DNA from: Tachypleus tridentatus
Taxonomy: Eukaryota > Arthropoda > Merostomata > Xiphosura > Limulidae
Length of the DNA stretch: 64,000 nucleotides
Reading direction: 5' to 3'
NCBI RefSeq assembly: GCF_004210375.1
Contig: NC_134829.1
Location: 55,668,107-55,732,106 of the forward strand
In this document: positions 63,837 to 64,000 of the stretch, in pieces
Numbering within the stretch: position 1 is the stretch's first letter
Layout of the letters: each line of letters begins with the position of its first letter
Notes under the pieces: model-generated
Seen by the model: only the letters and a program-made list of their open reading frames with translations
What the model was told of the DNA's origin: nothing
Databases searched by the model: none
Translations under genes and position numbers: made by a program

Positions 63837-64000
63837 TTAGGTACAATCAATGATGTACCACAATGTAGCATCGTCTCTAATAACTTTGTTTCGTATGGAA
63901 TATACATCACGAGCCAAGTCCCGGGAGAGTGCCCACGTGGTGATATTGACATCGTCGTTAGAGCATTCCACTTCGACGCATTTAGTTTCAGCAAAAAAGG
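63837..64000 (-). CDS. Possible 3' part of an exon running off the right edge, product unknown
   Basis: The minus-strand frame is open for 53 codons from the window edge to a TAA at 63839-63837. Its composition looks protein-like and its third codon positions are less AT-rich than the surroundings. Visible segments include CVEVECSNDDVN, SRDLARDVYSIRNK and DDATLWYIIDC. A donor-like 'tg|gtacat' would end an exon at 63859, just after DATLW. The pattern of hydrophobic residues followed by L-x3-V-x3-RN and a late W faintly recalls a Ras-association (ubiquitin-like) fold as in ARAP proteins. That is a memory-based impression, not an assignment. There is no start codon in the window. The opposite strand is also open from an ATG at 63895, so chance remains likely. 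Confidence 0.2.
   Translation of the reverse strand, partial: FFAETKCVEVECSNDDVNITTWALSRDLARDVYSIRNKVIRDDATLWYIIDCT

Overview
The window is eukaryotic repeat-rich DNA with no complete protein-coding gene that can be supported. It looks like arthropod genomic DNA. The tRNA-derived SINEs on the right flank, with a shared tail reading roughly 'gacggctagcgcagatag', resemble from memory elements that are abundant in chelicerates, most likely horseshoe crabs. That assignment is a recollection, not a database result.

Layout. (1) Positions 1-34669 are one uninterrupted satellite with a 48-bp monomer, about 720 copies, nearly homogeneous, starting outside the window. Because 48 is divisible by 3, one minus-strand frame stays open over long stretches and gives repetitive 16-residue pseudo-proteins. 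These are not treated as genes. (2) Positions 34670-35169 are 500 Ns, an assembly gap. (3) Positions 35170-55254 are a second, unrelated satellite with a 35-bp monomer, about 570 copies. It is rich in variants, organised into higher-order cassettes on the right, and irregular in unit length near the gap. (4) Positions 55216-64000 are AT-rich, mostly unique DNA. They contain SINE copies and fragments in both orientations, four short tandem arrays (30-, 37-, 92- and 31-bp periods), a possible hAT-type MITE end and two weak exon candidates.

The main result is a link between (3) and (4). The 35-bp satellite monomer is an internal segment of the tRNA-derived SINE. A SINE copy at 56085-56350 carries the segment once (56259-56293, about 30 of 35 positions matching, differences all transitions). 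The satellite ends on its right in the rest of the same SINE: the last monomer passes directly into the SINE 3' tail at 55255-55311. The SINE also carries a short direct repeat, ACTAG, 34 bp apart, that brackets the segment and could have seeded the tandem duplication. The array therefore appears to be a SINE whose middle expanded to at least 20 kb, with its tRNA-like head expected beyond the left end of the array, in or across the gap.

No genes are seen working together. The only coding candidates are an open minus-strand stretch running off the right edge (63837-64000) and a 28-nt micro-exon-like segment (63490-63517), both low confidence.
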